Origin: JAFGRR01 sp964563855
GTDB taxonomy: Bacteria > Planctomycetota > Phycisphaerae > UBA1845 > Fen-1342
DNA: 64,000 bases
Reading direction: 5' to 3'
Assembly (NCBI GenBank): GCA_964563855.1
Contig: CAZLYU010000002.1
Span: 115,363-179,362 of the forward strand
The notes below the pieces were generated by a model. The model was not told the DNA's origin. It ran no database searches and was given only the letters and a program-made list of their open reading frames with translations. Positions 54,617 to 63,609 of the stretch are shown here, one piece after another. Each line of letters opens with the position of its first letter. Positions within the stretch are counted from its first letter, which is position 1. The position numbers were made by a program, and so were the translations under genes.

Positions 54617-56329
54617 TTACTCGTAGTAGTCGGTATAAGCGAGCTGGAAGCCCGCGACATCCGCCATCGTCACGGCGTCGTCTTCATCGAAGTCGCCTCG
54701 CAGGCAGAAATTCCCCGGCACATAGGTGGCGCCCGGCCCCGCCAGACAGAAGTACACGCGGTTCACGTCGTCGTCATCGATGTCGCCGTCGTCGTCCAGG
54801 TCGCCCGGACCGAGCACGACGCACAGTTCGACATCGACGCGTGTCGTATCAGCGGGAAGCACGGTCAAGTTGCTCACCGTACGCGGGTCGCAGCCGCCGC
54901 CCTGCACCTGAACGGAGTAAGAAGACCCGGCCGGAGCGGCGGACAGCCGCGTCGCGACGAAGTAGCCGTTGCCGTCGGTCAACACGGACTCAGGCGTCGG
55001 CCCGATGACATCCACGAGGGCCCCGTCGATCGGCTCGCCCGTGGCCCCGTTGGTCACCCGACCCCACAGCACGCCCTCGGTCGCCGTCGCCGGGTCACGC
55101 CACGGCATCGTCGGGAGCAATGCGGGCTGCGTGAACAGATTCGCCCCCACAAACGAGTACCAGGAAGCATCGTTCTCGGATGTCCCGTTGCGGTTCTCAT
55201 CGGCGGTGGCGGCATATGAGAACGAAACCACACCGTCCGCACCCGCGTTCAGCGCGTAGGCCTTTTGCGTTACCGTGTCGGCTTTCGGGTTCAGAAAGTT
55301 GCCTGAGCCCGCGAAGAAGTGACGGTCGTAGGTCCAGCCCAGCGAACGGTCGATCCAGTTGCGATACCACTGCGCCTGCGACGAAACCCACTCGCGCTTG
55401 TAGTTCATCACCATCGCCGCGTCGAGATAGCCCTGCTCCATCCAGAAGCGCCAATCCTGATGCAGAATATAGGCCTGAGTCGACGTGAAGTTCTGCGGAG
55501 CGTCGCCAAAGGCGATCAAGTCCGCCGTCAATCGCAGCGGCTGTTGCGGATTGTCGATGCTCGCCATCTCTGGCCCCAGACGCCGAACGAACTCGGTGAT
55601 CGTCTGTCGTCGGAAGTCGTTCCATGACGAGACGCCCGTCGGGCTCGGCACACCCACGAACCCCGTCAGATCTTGGAAGCGAGCGAGCGAGGAACGGTCA
55701 TAGCTGCTGTCCGTCGGGTAGCCGGCGTCGGTTTGCAGATAGCGAATGTAGTCGAGATTAATGCCGTCAATCGCGTAGTTGGTCACCAATTCGCGCACGA
55801 TGCTCACCAGGTACTCCTGCACTTCCGGCGAGCCCGGATCGAGCGTGTAGTAGCTGCCGATGCGCGCCGGTCCGCCGTTGAGATCTGCTTGCGGAACCAT
55901 GAGCCACTGCGGATTCGCCGCCAGCAGGCTGTTTCCCGACGGGGGCCAGGTGCTGCTGACGCGGAACGGCACGATCCAGGCGTGAACTTCCATCCCGTTC
56001 GCATGCGCTTGCTGCACCACATACGCCAACGGATCAAACGATGGCGGCGAAATGTCGCTCGCTTTCGGCACGATCGTCGAGTTCCAATAGGCGCCGCGAC
56101 CCGTTCCCCCCGTGTCGTGGAAACCGAGCACCTCGATGACGATCGCGTTGTAGCGCCCGGTCGCCGCCCGCGCGATCATCGTGTCGACCTGGGCCGGCGT
56201 TTTGAAGCCCGCGTTGAAGATGTCGACCCAGAACGCGCGAAACTCGACCGGCTGCGCCGCCGCGCTGGTCGCCAGACAACCGGCCATGACAGCGCCGCAC
56301 ACGACGCCCTTTACATCAAGGTTACGCAT
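54617..56329 (-). CDS. secreted GHL10-type glycoside hydrolase with dockerin-like tail
   Basis: A 570-residue exported enzyme. ATG 56329 has GAGGAG 5 bases upstream; the signal peptide ends near SAAAQPV. The main domain (about 25-390) is the GHL10 TIM-barrel family (pfam02638-type), with EFRAFWVDIFNAG, VHAWIVPFRV, IDGINLDYIRY and DAAMVMNYKREW. A carboxypeptidase-regulatory-like beta-sandwich (about 405-500) comes next. The last 65 residues have two EF-hand-like loops, DLDDDGDIDDDDVNRV and DFDEDDAVTMADVAGF, with a Cys pair between. The substrate is probably a cell-wall or matrix glycan. Confidence 0.88.
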   Translation of the reverse strand: MRNLDVKGVVCGAVMAGCLATSAAAQPVEFRAFWVDIFNAGFKTPAQVDTMIARAATGRYNAIVIEVLGFHDTGGTGRGAYWNSTIVPKASDISPPSFDPLAYVVQQAHANGMEVHAWIVPFRVSSTWPPSGNSLLAANPQWLMVPQADLNGGPARIGSYYTLDPGSPEVQEYLVSIVRELVTNYAIDGINLDYIRYLQTDAGYPTDSSYDRSSLARFQDLTGFVGVPSPTGVSSWNDFRRQTITEFVRRLGPEMASIDNPQQPLRLTADLIAFGDAPQNFTSTQAYILHQDWRFWMEQGYLDAAMVMNYKREWVSSQAQWYRNWIDRSLGWTYDRHFFAGSGNFLNPKADTVTQKAYALNAGADGVVSFSYAATADENRNGTSENDASWYSFVGANLFTQPALLPTMPWRDPATATEGVLWGRVTNGATGEPIDGALVDVIGPTPESVLTDGNGYFVATRLSAAPAGSSYSVQVQGGGCDPRTVSNLTVLPADTTRVDVELCVVLGPGDLDDDGDIDDDDVNRVYFCLAGPGATYVPGNFCLRGDFDEDDAVTMADVAGFQLAYTDYYE

Positions 56330-56455
56330 ATCCACTCCTCAGCGATTGTCGACCTCGCCCGCCGACGAACGTTCGCCTTACGCATTCATCAATGAATTTG
56401 TGAAGGGGTCGACAAGCCTCCCGGCGCGGAAGGCCCGTCGACCGCTCGTGTCAGC

Positions 56456-59400
56456 CTACGGATTCGCGTTCGCCGACACCTGGATCACCGAGTAGTCCTC
56501 GAGGTCGATGTCCAGGTCTTCTTCGCCAAACACGTCGACGCAGATCGTACCCGCCGGGAACGTCACATCCGGGCCGCGGGTGCAGAACTCGAGCTGACGG
56601 AAGTCGTCATAGTTCACGGCGAAGTCGCTGTTGTAGTCAAACAACCGCGGACCCTCGGCCGTCTCCAGGAACGCGATGATGCGCCCCATCACATCCGCTC
56701 GCGCGCCGGCGTCGGTGATGGTCTCGAACGGGAAACCAAACACGACCACGTTGTATACGCCCAGCGTCAGTTGAACGCCCGCCACGCCGCCCGAACCGCC
56801 GACGTAGTTCAAGCACGCGGTTGCGTCGGCCCCGGGCGCGAGGCGATCCGGCGTCCGCACATCATAGGGGGCGCCAAGCTGCGGATTGAAGTTGAAGCTG
56901 CTCACGCCGTCCAGAATGCTTCCCGCAGCAGGGCTCACGTTGAACGTGTTCGCGTCATCACCAGCGTAGCCGATGCGCAGCAGGTTCTGAGCGAAGCTCG
57001 CTCCGCCCGCCTGCTGAACCAAATCCCACGCAATCTCCGAGCCGCTGACGAACAACGAACCGCCGCCCTGCAGGAAGTCGGTGACTTTGTTCTGCTCGTT
57101 CGCACTGAACGTGTCGTCGGCCGTGCTCTCCGTACCCAGAATCCAGACGACGATGTGATAGTCATCGAGGTCGATGAGCGAGAGCTCGATCGCTTCATTC
57201 GACGTCGACACAAAACCGTAGCCCGACGCCGCGAGCGCTTCGGCGTGCTCGACGGCGTAGTTGTACGCGTTGGTCTGGCGCCAGATCTGGCGCTGCGTCG
57301 AACCGCCCGGCAGCGTCTGCACGGGCGTGATGAACCGATCCATGCGGTCGAAGCCGTTCACGATCAAAATGTCAGCCGTTCCCGTGTCGGGTCGGCGAAT
57401 CGCGAGCGTCTCGGTCGACATCGACTCGCCGCCCGCGTTCGTCGCCGCGACGCGGTAGTAGCGCGTCTCGCCCACCGGAACATTGCTGATCGTCAGACTC
57501 AGATTGCTGGTCGTCTGCGGATTGCCGAAGCCGAAGCCGTTGCTCGACTCATACACGACATACCCGGTCGCCGCGTCGCCGCGGGCGTCGTCCGCCAGAG
57601 GCGTCGTCCAGCTCAACTGAATGTCTCCCCCGCCGAGATCCTCGATGCGGAAATTCCGCGGCGTATCGGGTGCGAACGCGAGCGGGATCTGGTTGCCCGG
57701 CAGCGTGTCGAGAAACCGAATGATGCCATGCACGCACGCGCGAGCCATAGCGCGACGCACCTTCGGGTCGCGCAGCAACTCGGCGTCCTGCTGATTGTCG
57801 TGGAACGCGAGCTCAACGATCGTCGCGTCAAATTCGTTTTGGTTGCCGGTGCTCGACGCCGAAATCGCGCCATAACCACTGGTGAACGTCGCGCTCGAGC
57901 GGTCGACCCACAAGTGCTCCAACTCGTTGCTCAGCACCAGCATGTCGTTGTCGATCTCGTCGGACAGGATGTTCGCATACGCCACCTGATTGGTCGTCGG
58001 CGTCAGCGTCGTGATCAGCGTGAGCTGCCCCCGCGCGCCGCCGCCGCTGGCGTTCGTATGAAACTCCAGATGCACGCGCTTCCAGCGATCAGCCTGCACG
58101 CCGCCTGCCGGAACCACGTTCATCTCCCGCGCCAGACGCGCCCCCGTCCGCACGTTGTCGCTGTTGTCGCTAAGGCCGGCGACGTCCCACAGGTCGGAGG
58201 GGAAGCCGACCGCGTTGTCGCCCCATTCGCTCTGACCCCAGTAACGCTGAGCCTCTTCGTCACGCGTAAAGCTGCTGACGCCCGTGCCGCGATCGATGTC
58301 GCCCACGCCGCAGCCCCATCGCATGCCGTCGGCGATGATCACGCCGCTCTCGGTCGAGAGGTTGGTGATCTCGACGTAGTTGTCGCCGCCGGCTTCGAGG
58401 TAGTACTCGCCCAGCCAGACCCAGCCGTTGCCGACCTCGCGGTGATCGACCACCACCTCGGTGACGCCGCCGCTATGCCCGACGCGGTAGGTTTGCAAGG
58501 TTCGGTTCGAGCTCGCGATCGTGAAGCAGTAGACCGGATAGAAACCGCTCTCCGGAATGTTCGCCGAGTAGCGTGCGGTCGCGGTCTCCACGCTCGCCGC
58601 CGACACAAAGCGATACACCTCGCCTGAGAGTGTGCGATTGTTTTCGTAGTACTTGCTGCTGGCGCCGTTCGACCACGCTCCCGTGTATGTCACTTCCGGG
58701 TCGTCATGGTCGATCGTGATCTCGATCGGCTGCCAACCCACCGGTCGCAGCGGCACGACGGTCGCACCCGCGTTGAACAGGAAGTGCGCAAAGTAGTTGA
58801 TCTGATCGATGTTGCCGTAGTCTTCATTCATATCCAAGAGCAACGGACGTTGCAGTCCCCAGCCCGAGCCCGTGAACGTCCAGCCGTGACCCGCTGACAC
58901 ATACACCGTCACACCCGACAGCGCCCCCTGCGGCTGTCGTGCGCCGTGGCTCGCCGGTCCGCCGAACTTCGCCGGGTCAGCACCCTTCGGCGTCGCTTGC
59001 TCCAACGTCAGCGCGATCTCCTGCGGACCGATGTCTTCCGCGTCAAACACGTGACCGCCGGCGTCTGCGATGAAGGGCTCGAGCGATCCATACGCTCCGT
59101 CGACACCAGCCCGCACCAGCAGCCGCACGCCGCCGAACGCCCCATCTTCCATGAACGGCGCGGCGAACGCCGCGCTCAGGCCGTACGCGTCGATCGGCGA
59201 GATCACGAAGTCATCCACCGGCGCGTGAATCGTGAGTCGCACGTCCAATATCGCATCGTCCCACGTCACGCTGTCCAGCGTCGTGAACGGCGGCAGGACA
59301 AACGGACCCACCTCGCCCGGCGTCTGCGCCGCACGCACCACCATCTCCTCCATGACCGCCATCGGCGGCGCGGCGCCCGCGACGAGCGGCTCCGCCTCGT

Positions 59401-59518
59401 AGGCGGCGGTGAGCACTTCCGTGATGTGCGAGTGACCGGGGTGTGCGAACGCGGGAGCGACGACCACCACGCTCGCCGCCGCGAGAATCAAAGACGCTGA
59501 GAGTCGAGAGATTGGCAC
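56456..59518 (-). CDS. large secreted golvesin/amidase-type protein with dockerin-like tail
   Basis: A 1020-residue exported protein starting at GTG 59518 (AGAGG upstream) with a signal peptide ending APAFAH. The order appears to be: N-terminal beta domain (about 75-185), SAGHGWTFTG strand (about 205), golvesin/xanthan-lyase-type carbohydrate module (about 310-410, FYPVYCFTIASSNRTLQTY), and amidase_3-like segments. The latter are LEFHTNASG and VELAFHDNQQDAELL, the counterparts of the second His region and the late Glu of zinc N-acetylmuramoyl-L-alanine amidases. A fibronectin-III domain, a GATase/ThuA-like domain (VWILGTESTADDTFS, GGSLFVSGSE) and a calcium-loop tail follow. Peptidoglycan cleavage is a reasoned guess. 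Confidence 0.82.
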   Translation of the reverse strand: MPISRLSASLILAAASVVVVAPAFAHPGHSHITEVLTAAYEAEPLVAGAAPPMAVMEEMVVRAAQTPGEVGPFVLPPFTTLDSVTWDDAILDVRLTIHAPVDDFVISPIDAYGLSAAFAAPFMEDGAFGGVRLLVRAGVDGAYGSLEPFIADAGGHVFDAEDIGPQEIALTLEQATPKGADPAKFGGPASHGARQPQGALSGVTVYVSAGHGWTFTGSGWGLQRPLLLDMNEDYGNIDQINYFAHFLFNAGATVVPLRPVGWQPIEITIDHDDPEVTYTGAWSNGASSKYYENNRTLSGEVYRFVSAASVETATARYSANIPESGFYPVYCFTIASSNRTLQTYRVGHSGGVTEVVVDHREVGNGWVWLGEYYLEAGGDNYVEITNLSTESGVIIADGMRWGCGVGDIDRGTGVSSFTRDEEAQRYWGQSEWGDNAVGFPSDLWDVAGLSDNSDNVRTGARLAREMNVVPAGGVQADRWKRVHLEFHTNASGGGARGQLTLITTLTPTTNQVAYANILSDEIDNDMLVLSNELEHLWVDRSSATFTSGYGAISASSTGNQNEFDATIVELAFHDNQQDAELLRDPKVRRAMARACVHGIIRFLDTLPGNQIPLAFAPDTPRNFRIEDLGGGDIQLSWTTPLADDARGDAATGYVVYESSNGFGFGNPQTTSNLSLTISNVPVGETRYYRVAATNAGGESMSTETLAIRRPDTGTADILIVNGFDRMDRFITPVQTLPGGSTQRQIWRQTNAYNYAVEHAEALAASGYGFVSTSNEAIELSLIDLDDYHIVVWILGTESTADDTFSANEQNKVTDFLQGGGSLFVSGSEIAWDLVQQAGGASFAQNLLRIGYAGDDANTFNVSPAAGSILDGVSSFNFNPQLGAPYDVRTPDRLAPGADATACLNYVGGSGGVAGVQLTLGVYNVVVFGFPFETITDAGARADVMGRIIAFLETAEGPRLFDYNSDFAVNYDDFRQLEFCTRGPDVTFPAGTICVDVFGEEDLDIDLEDYSVIQVSANANP

Positions 59519-59818
59519 GATGAGGTTTCCTCTAGGCGATAAAAAAGCTGCCTGACCGGGTCACGGCGCAACCACGCCGCGTATCCCCTCCGGCTACGAG
59601 AAACTGTTTTCTGTCAGTCTACAAGATCGTCGGTGTCTAACGAAGCCGGTGCGCGTCGCAACGGTGTACAGATTGCGCTAAATCAGGCGTGATTCGCGCT
59701 TTTGAGGCGCAAATCAGTGCGAATGTGTGCGAATTCGTCCAAAACGATCCATTGCACACGCCTACCCGTTCTTGTGATCGGCCAGCCCGCACGCCCAAAT
59801 CACGACCGTCAGGGCAAC
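59519..59818 (-). other. intergenic region upstream of the golvesin/amidase gene
   Basis: About 300 bases between two minus-strand genes. It contains the ribosome-binding site and presumably the promoter of the golvesin/amidase gene, and the end of the glycan operon. The stretch 59640-59780 is less GC-rich than the coding DNA. I see no convincing promoter hexamers, hairpin or small gene. Confidence 0.5.
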
Positions 59819-61612
59819 CTAGTTGTCAGGCCGCGCCAGCGCCGAGCGCAGCAGGTCCACATCGATCAGCACCCACTGATTCTCGCTAAACGCCACCGCA
59901 TCGCGCGGCAAACGCGTGAGTGCCAGGTTGCGCGGTTCGCGAGTGGCGAGCAATTGCCGCACGTAGCCGCGCAGCGGCTCAAACGAAACGTCGCTCGCCT
60001 CTCGAAACTGCGGACCGTAGCGGCGCACGTCCAAGAGAATGTGGGTGAGCTCCTGCTCAGTCGCCCAGGCGAGCACGTCGGCCACATCGCGCGCGTACAG
60101 CGCCTGGAGGGCCCGCTGCACGCGCGGCAGATACTCGCGCCACTGCTCGACGATCCACGGCTGCAGCGTCTCCAGCGAGTCGGTCGTGGATCGCCCGGTC
60201 CAATAAGGCAGGTCCGCATCCATCGGATGCACGCCGATGCGGACGTCTTGGGGCAGCTCGCGCACAAAGGCGTAGAGCGCGGCGTTCTCGCGCGCGTCGA
60301 TCGAGAGGCCGTTGCGCTCGAAGATGCCGCCGCCGAGGAACATCCACACCGCGCCGATCGCCGCGGTTGCGCTCAGGGCGCATGCGGCGTCGCGAAGCCA
60401 AGTCGGCTTGAGTCGCCAGCCGACGGTCGCCAACACGGCCACGCAGAAGAAGATGCCGACCGCGAGCATGCCGACCGAGTAGAAGCGTTCGGGAGCGTAG
60501 AAGCGAAACGCCTGCGTGCGCGCTACCCAGTAGCCCACGATGCACGACACGGCCAGCGCGCCGACTGCTGGGTTGAGACGCGCCCAACGTCGCATGAGCA
60601 ACACGATCAGTACAGCGAACGCCAATAGCGGCGCCGCTTCGTACAACCCGCGATCCAGCGACGGCTGCCAGACGGGTCCCACGCCGCCGACGCGAAACAC
60701 ACTGAGCATGCTGCGTGCGAACTGAGGCACGGGATCGGGAAACGGGATCTGCGTCAGGCGTCCGTCGAGATAGAAGGCGCGCTCCTCGGCCGCTTCAGCC
60801 AGGGTGTGCACCCGTCCGGCGTCGCGGTTGGCGATCATCTGCGGCGCGATCGCGACGCCGCACGCTCCGACCAGCAGCACGTAGCGCACGCCGCGCATGA
60901 GCCACGGCCGCCAACCGCCGGCGCGATTGAGCAGCGCCAGCACGCCTTCGGCGCCCAGCGTCATCAACATGACCGAGGGATAGGTGAGCGCGCCGAGCAA
61001 TGACGCCGAGAAGCGAATCCGTTCGCTGCCGGCGAGCGCGCCGCTGATCCACAGCGCCAGCGCCGGAAACGCAAAGGCGCGCGGCAGGCCGCCTGCGATG
61101 CGGTTGGTCACATAGAACGATTGGAGCATGAAGAAAATCAGCAGCACGCCGCCGACCAGACCCCAGCGCGGCGACCGCGCGAGCAACAGCCCGGCGAGCA
61201 CGATGAGCGCCAGGCAAAGCCCTTGCACGAGCTTTTGTGCGACAAACAGACCCGTCACCGGCGCGAGCACGCGGTAGAGCATCTGATAAGCAGGGGGCGT
61301 GAAGGCGAGCATGTCGTCCGCCAGCGGATCGTTCTGCAGCAGGTCGCCATCCACGAAGCGATGAAACGGGAAGATTGCGGTGCGGCTGTCGTCGTTGGTG
61401 CGCTGGGTGTCGGTCAGCAGCGCCGTATGCCCGGAAATCCATGCGACACCGTAGATGACAAGCAGCAACATGAGCAGCGCCTGCGCGGCTGCGACCGCGG
61501 GATGCGACGGCCAGAGTGAACGCCAGCTCGCGCTGCCATCAGCGTGGGGAATGAGATCGCGCACGCCGACCCTTGCGGGGGCGCTGACCGGTCTGGTTTC
61601 GTTGCTGCTCAC
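59819..61612 (-). CDS. polytopic membrane protein of glycan operon
   Basis: A 597-residue protein starting at GTG 61612, which overlaps the TGA of the methyltransferase gene (GTGA), with GGAGAA upstream. About ten to eleven membrane helices cover residues 35-440; the last 150 residues are soluble. The long first external loop (about 60-110) and the architecture resemble GT-C or oligosaccharide-modifying membrane enzymes, but I cannot assign a family. Context as the third gene of an operon with a GT2 and a methyltransferase suggests a role in lipid-linked glycan assembly. Confidence 0.72.
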   Translation of the reverse strand: MSSNETRPVSAPARVGVRDLIPHADGSASWRSLWPSHPAVAAAQALLMLLLVIYGVAWISGHTALLTDTQRTNDDSRTAIFPFHRFVDGDLLQNDPLADDMLAFTPPAYQMLYRVLAPVTGLFVAQKLVQGLCLALIVLAGLLLARSPRWGLVGGVLLIFFMLQSFYVTNRIAGGLPRAFAFPALALWISGALAGSERIRFSASLLGALTYPSVMLMTLGAEGVLALLNRAGGWRPWLMRGVRYVLLVGACGVAIAPQMIANRDAGRVHTLAEAAEERAFYLDGRLTQIPFPDPVPQFARSMLSVFRVGGVGPVWQPSLDRGLYEAAPLLAFAVLIVLLMRRWARLNPAVGALAVSCIVGYWVARTQAFRFYAPERFYSVGMLAVGIFFCVAVLATVGWRLKPTWLRDAACALSATAAIGAVWMFLGGGIFERNGLSIDARENAALYAFVRELPQDVRIGVHPMDADLPYWTGRSTTDSLETLQPWIVEQWREYLPRVQRALQALYARDVADVLAWATEQELTHILLDVRRYGPQFREASDVSFEPLRGYVRQLLATREPRNLALTRLPRDAVAFSENQWVLIDVDLLRSALARPDN

Positions 61613-62529
61613 GCTGATTGCTTCTCCGCTGGCGTGTCGCGCTTGCGTCCGAGATAGGTCAACGAGCCCGACGTGACGCTCACACCGCTGCTGAACACGC
61701 CGCCCAGTGCCGCGCCGGCCCGCGCCAGCGGCGCCGCCAACGGCCAGGTCGCGCTGAGCCGCTGCGCCAGAAACGGCCACGCAACGTGCTGCGTTTCCGA
61801 CCAGATCCGCTCGGTCGCAAACAGCGGCTCGCATAATGCGGTAACCGCCCGCGGGTTGTATATGAAGATGTGCTCCGGCGTTTTGTACGACACCCACCGC
61901 CGTCCGCTGAAGCGAGCGAGCCAACTGTCGCAGTCGGGCGTCGTCATCATCAGGAACCCACCCGGCCGCAGCCAGTCGGCATACTGGCGCAGCGCGGCGT
62001 GCGGGTCATAAAGATGCTCGAAGACGTCAAACAGCGTGATGAGCGCGAAACGCCCGCGCGGCAACACTTCATTGGCGCGTTCCAGCGGCGTCGCCCGCTC
62101 GCCGACCAACCCACGACAGCGCTCCAGCGACGCGCTCTCGAAGTCGACGCCCCACGCCTCGAAACCCAGCGCCGTCGCCGCCGACAACGCATATCCGTAG
62201 CCGCAACCGACATCGAGCACCGGCGCTCCGGGCTCGAGTTGCCGGCGCACGCGACCCATGCGGCGTGCGTAGGTCGCCTCGTACAGCGGTGCATCGGTCG
62301 CGTAACTCTGATAGCCGCGACCGAACTCGCTGTTCTCGTAGTATTCCGGCGATTGATAGAGCGCTTGCATCGCTTCGGGGGTTGGTCGCGGATTGAGATA
62401 AAGCATGCCCGAAGCGCTGCAGCGGTAATACTTCCACCCGTCGATCTCGCGATGAAACGTGTCCGCCCCCGCGTGCTTGATCGGCGAAGCGCCCGGCTCC
62501 GTGGCGTCGACCGTCGCGGCTTGCGTCAC
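61609..62529 (-). CDS. class I SAM-dependent methyltransferase
   Basis: A 306-residue methyltransferase. The N-terminal segment WKYYRCSASGMLYLNPRP is typical of sugar/glycan-associated methyltransferases of the Methyltransf_23 type. The SAM motif VLDVGCGYGYALSA follows, then ITLFDVFEHLYDP as motif IV. Its start overlaps the end of the GT2 gene by 4 bases and its end overlaps the start of the membrane protein gene, so the three are translationally coupled. The substrate is probably a sugar or lipid-linked glycan. Confidence 0.85.
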   Translation of the reverse strand: MTQAATVDATEPGASPIKHAGADTFHREIDGWKYYRCSASGMLYLNPRPTPEAMQALYQSPEYYENSEFGRGYQSYATDAPLYEATYARRMGRVRRQLEPGAPVLDVGCGYGYALSAATALGFEAWGVDFESASLERCRGLVGERATPLERANEVLPRGRFALITLFDVFEHLYDPHAALRQYADWLRPGGFLMMTTPDCDSWLARFSGRRWVSYKTPEHIFIYNPRAVTALCEPLFATERIWSETQHVAWPFLAQRLSATWPLAAPLARAGAALGGVFSSGVSVTSGSLTYLGRKRDTPAEKQSA

Positions 62530-63509
62530 GGCGCCGCCTCGTCGCGCTTGGCGGTCGCGGCTGTTTCAGACGGCGGAGCGGCCCGCAGCACGCGGGCGGT
62601 GATGTAGAGCGGTCGCTGCTTGATCTCTTCGTAAATGCGCCCGACGTACTCGCCCAACAGCCAGATCGTCAGCAACTGCACGCCGCCGAGCAGGAAGATT
62701 CCGCCCACGATCGTTGCATAGCCGGCCATCGGCTGGCCGACAAAGACACGATAGAAGAGGAGAAACACGAGGTAGAGCAGGCTGAGGAACGAGATCATCA
62801 GGCCCGCCACGCCCGCCACCCGCAGCGGCGCGGAGCTGAACGCCAGCACGCCGTCGAGCGCATAGCCGAACAGTCGCACCACGCTCCAGCGCGAGGCGCC
62901 GTCGGCGCGGTCCGCCGCCACAAACGTGACGTGATCACGTTTGAAGCCGACCCAGCTCACGAGCCCGCGGTTGAAGCGATGCCGCTCGCGACAGCGTCGC
63001 AGCTCGCGCACCACCACCTGATCCAGCAAGCGGAAGTCGACCGCGTTCGGCACGATCTGCGTGTTCGCGAGCCGCTGCATCACCCAATAAAAGACAATTG
63101 ACGCCGACCGGCGAACGGGACCCTGCCCCTCGGTATGCTGCCGCACCGCGTCAACAATCTGCGCCCCGGCGCGCCACTTGGCGACCATTTCGGGAATCAA
63201 CTCGGGCGGCGTTTGCAGATCGGAGTCGATCACCACGACGGCCTGACCGTGTGCATGGTCATAACCCGCCAGCATCGCCAGCTCTTTGCCAAAGTTGCGC
63301 GCCAAGTCGACGAGCACGATACGCGCGTCGGCCGCGTGCAATTCCTCAATGATCGCCACCGAGCGATCGCTGCTGCCGTCGTTGACGTACACGATCTCGA
63401 AGTCGTCAGAGATTTCCCGCAATAGCGGCGTCAAACGCCGCGTGAGTTCATGCAGGTGCATTTCTTCGTTGTGCACCGGGGCGATCACGGAGATGAGCGG
63501 CTGCGGCAC
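62526..63509 (-). CDS. family 2 glycosyltransferase (polyprenyl-phosphate type)
   Basis: A 327-residue GT2 enzyme of the DPM1/GtrB/ArnC group. The nucleotide site is PLISVIAPVHNEE and VYVNDGSSD; the metal-binding motif is VVIDSDLQTPPELI. Two C-terminal membrane helices (about 230-255 and 265-290) anchor it in the inner membrane. It transfers a sugar from a nucleotide donor to a polyprenyl phosphate. First gene of the operon with the methyltransferase and the membrane protein. An upstream stretch of about 100 bases separates it from the next gene. Confidence 0.92.
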   Translation of the reverse strand: MPQPLISVIAPVHNEEMHLHELTRRLTPLLREISDDFEIVYVNDGSSDRSVAIIEELHAADARIVLVDLARNFGKELAMLAGYDHAHGQAVVVIDSDLQTPPELIPEMVAKWRAGAQIVDAVRQHTEGQGPVRRSASIVFYWVMQRLANTQIVPNAVDFRLLDQVVVRELRRCRERHRFNRGLVSWVGFKRDHVTFVAADRADGASRWSVVRLFGYALDGVLAFSSAPLRVAGVAGLMISFLSLLYLVFLLFYRVFVGQPMAGYATIVGGIFLLGGVQLLTIWLLGEYVGRIYEEIKQRPLYITARVLRAAPPSETAATAKRDEAAP

Positions 63510-63609
63510 GAATTCGGCTCGCGACGGTTGGATGGCGACCTGTAGCGAGGCGCGAGTCTAGCTGCCGCCGCGGCGTTCTCCAAGCGATGTGGTCCACATC
63601 GTCGCGGGG

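Noticed and set aside
56771..58627. 618-codon plus-strand frame opposite the golvesin/amidase gene
   Set aside because: Arg/Ala/Val-rich shadow; the minus strand has a signal peptide, domains and a ribosome-binding site.
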